64,000 nucleotides of DNA from positions 1 through 64,000 of the forward strand of contig JANBPK010001191.1 in NCBI GenBank assembly GCA_027579435.1, read 5' to 3'. A program made the translations under genes and the position numbers. Of the stretch, positions 62,086-64,000 are shown one piece after another (positions within the stretch are counted from its first letter, which is position 1; each line of letters starts with the position of its first letter). The notes beneath the pieces are model-generated. The model was not told the origin of the DNA and searched no databases. It saw only the letters and a list, made by a program, of their open reading frames with translations. The stretch is from Candolleomyces eurysporus (lineage: Eukaryota > Basidiomycota > Agaricomycetes > Agaricales > Psathyrellaceae).

Positions 62086-62492
62086 TCATCCATGCGCCTG
62101 AATTCTGGGAAGGTCAAGTTCATCGCAGTAGATGAACCTAGCTCTGCGCTGGATGCGGAAGGTGAACTACAATTATTTAATCGGCTCCTGGAAGTTAGGG
62201 AGGGTAAGACGGTGCTTTTCGTCACTCACCGCTTTGGTCACCTAACGAATCATGCCGATATGATTCTGTACGTACCCGTTCCAGCCATTTATCCTCTCAG
62301 GATTGATATTGACCACGCTATCCATCTTGCTACAGATGCATGAAAGACGGGGAAATAGTTGAAGGAGGTAGTCACCACGAGTTGATGAAGAAAGACGGGG
62401 AGTATGCCAAGCTATACAACATCCAAGCAAACGCATTTACCCCAGACGGCGAGACACTTTCCCCGGTAGGCGGAGCTTCCCAATCGACGGTG
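62086..62492 (+). pseudogene. Duplicated 3' end of the ABC transporter
   Basis: Copy of 57294-57716: Walker B, H-loop and the last exons (VDEPSSALD, FVTHRFGHLT, MKDGEIVEGGSHHEL), with the intron at about 62271-62338. The Walker A half is absent and no ATG context precedes it. The copy begins exactly at the start of the transporter's penultimate exon (TGCACGTTC). The end is shortened by 6 bases (GATGGC lost before the stop). Confidence 0.85.
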
Positions 62493-62638
62493 TGAGATGA
62501 TCGTGGCATTTAAGTTGTTGCATAGTCATACAGATGCGTACACAAATGTTATCATAGCCTATGAATAGTTTAAGAGACCTGGTATTTATCGGAGAAATAA
62601 ATGGAAAAAATATCGACAGAAGAAGGGGCATAAGTAAT

Positions 62639-64000
62639 CTAGTCTCTCGATTCCTCTTTCAACTTCGCAATTTCGTTCAAATCGTCCTGATCCCCGGTAA
62701 AATCCACATGCATCTGCAGAAGAGACACCAACCTATCTACCCACTCGCCACGACGCCAATGTCCGAGAATGTAATTTTTGGAAAGCAGCTCACGCGTGAG
62801 CGCGATCGCCTCCTTGAGATGTGATATAGACCCATCCCTCTCATAAAGAGCTTGAACGCTCTTAATGAGGAAGGTGAGAGCTTTCGGCCGAAACACATCG
62901 GTTGGGTGATAACGGCCAAAAGATTCACGCAGTAGCGGGATTGCTTCATCCAAGTCCCTCGCACCCCCCATCTTCTCGAACCGAGAGTAGAACGCGATCC
63001 CCTGATACGTGGTTGCGACGATATGGGTGAAAGATCGTGTCCCTCTGTTCAAGATCTCTATAGCCTCCCGGTGCAAAGCGATAGCCTCCTCATAATCGTC
63101 TGCAGAGCCTCCTGCTCCGTGTTCTCCCCTCAATCGAAGTGCATCGCCGAGATTGCTGAGCACAACAGGCCTGTCCCTGCGATATGGTAATCCAAGATCG
63201 AGCGCCTCACGATAGAGCGAAATCGCTTCCTCGACGTGGCCAACATCTCTTTTGTGGTCGAATAGCGCGCGGAGCGAATTTGCAAGGTTGTTGAGGACAA
63301 ATGGACGGTTTTTGGATAAAGTCTCGGTGGGCGCCTGGCTCTCCAGTGCTTCACGCTGGACCGCAATAGCTTTATGGAGAAGACCAGTTGACCCTTCCCA
63401 ATAAAAACGTGCACGTAATGAGTCTCCCAAATGCGTCAACAAAATATAGCGGTTGGGATGGGGAGGCGGGCGTAGCTCCAGTGCTTCGCGAAAAAGCGAA
63501 ATTGCTTCCTCGAGGTGGGAAACGGTGCCTTCATGCTGGAATAGCACAAATAGACCATAGCCGAGATTCTGGAGCGTAAAAGGTCGATTGAGGTGGGGAG
63601 ATGGTCGAAGGCTGAGTGCTTCGCGATGAAGTGAAATGACTTCGTGGATCAGAGCGGTGTGGCGAGGATCGTCTTCAAAGAGCTCGCAGAGCGCGCCTCC
63701 TAGATTGTTGAGTGACATGGGACGGTTTGGGTTGGGAGATGGTCGAAGGCTGAGTGCTTCACGAAAGTGTGATATCGCCTCTTCTATATCAGCCACGGAG
63801 CCGCTATGCTTGAATAGCACTTGAAGGACGTTACCAAGTTTGCCGAGTGACTCGGGGCGGTCCGGGTTGGGATCTGGTCGAAGCTCGAGCGCATCACGAT
63901 GGACTGAAACAGCTTCCACTAGATGCTCAACGTTCCCTTTGTGCTGACACAGGGTTTGAAGGGCACTTCCTAGTTTGTGGAGGGATGAGGGGCGATTTGG
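62639..64000 (-). CDS. NACHT-TPR protein, second copy, partial (runs off the window)
   Basis: C-terminal part of a paralogue of the gene at 57861-61182, open from the window edge to the stop at 62639. It contains at least nine TPR-like units (FTLQNLGYGLFVLFQHEG, VLNNLANSLRALFDHKRD, EEAISLYREALDLG) and the same KEESRD end. Changes against the first copy are mostly single substitutions, for example LRPSPNPNRPMSL for LRPPPNPKRPMSL. No stop or shift was seen in the visible part. The NACHT domain, if present, lies beyond 64000. Confidence 0.85.
   Translation of the reverse strand, partial: PNRPSSLHKLGSALQTLCQHKGNVEHLVEAVSVHRDALELRPDPNPDRPESLGKLGNVLQVLFKHSGSVADIEEAISHFREALSLRPSPNPNRPMSLNNLGGALCELFEDDPRHTALIHEVISLHREALSLRPSPHLNRPFTLQNLGYGLFVLFQHEGTVSHLEEAISLFREALELRPPPHPNRYILLTHLGDSLRARFYWEGSTGLLHKAIAVQREALESQAPTETLSKNRPFVLNNLANSLRALFDHKRDVGHVEEAISLYREALDLGLPYRRDRPVVLSNLGDALRLRGEHGAGGSADDYEEAIALHREAIEILNRGTRSFTHIVATTYQGIAFYSRFEKMGGARDLDEAIPLLRESFGRYHPTDVFRPKALTFLIKSVQALYERDGSISHLKEAIALTRELLSKNYILGHWRRGEWVDRLVSLLQMHVDFTGDQDDLNEIAKLKEESRD

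Overview
The window looks like nuclear DNA of a filamentous basidiomycete. Genes are split by many short introns (about 50-70 bases, GTRNGT...YAG), both strands are densely used, and the gene types fit an agaricomycete: a Fus3/Kss1 MAP kinase, a Zn2Cys6/fungal-trans regulator, NACHT STAND proteins, Old Yellow Enzyme and arrestin-like proteins. A Ceratobasidiaceae (Rhizoctonia-like) source is a guess from general gene style only. I recognised no transposase, reverse transcriptase, tRNA, rRNA or CRISPR. Isolated N bases all sit beside homopolymers, and two of them break reading frames.

Layout. 1-2850 is sparse, with one weak secreted-protein candidate. 2850-5160 is almost devoid of CpG and holds gene relics, including an F-box/LRR relic. 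5068-8455 (-) is a Zn2Cys6 transcription factor. 9818-11537 (-) is an intact F-box protein. 12310-12818 (+) is a small cysteine-containing secreted protein. 13434-14474 (+) is a HAD-family hydrolase, convergent with a Fus3/Kss1-type MAP kinase at 14881-16402 (-).

17.5-29.1 kb is a tandem duplication of a two-gene unit, arrestin-like protein (+) and Old Yellow Enzyme (-), about 5.8 kb per copy. Both copies of both genes look intact. A decayed sequence lies between the two genes in each copy.

29.1-54.7 kb is a segmental array. Its core module is a head-to-head pair: a NACHT NTPase (-) and an STN1-like telomere-capping protein (+), separated by a conserved promoter of about 190 bases. There are four modules. 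All four NACHT genes look intact. The STN1 partner is intact twice, indel-damaged once and cut to its first 93 bases once. A fifth NACHT gene (29578-31624) has a different first exon, and two orphan copies of that first exon persist where the NACHT body is gone. Fragments of the OYE unit lie at the module joints, so the two duplicated regions have exchanged material.

54.9-64 kb holds an ABC half-transporter (+), a NACHT-TPR protein (-), and a second copy of the transporter's 3' end plus the NACHT-TPR gene, which runs off the right edge.

How the genes relate: the MAP kinase, regulator, hydrolase and F-box genes look like ordinary single-copy genes. From 17.5 kb rightward the locus is shaped by recent duplication, deletion and exon swapping. 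The NACHT paralogues differ mainly in three short frame-preserving patches, a pattern expected of NLR-like recognition proteins. Their repeated pairing with STN1 is the most unusual feature here.
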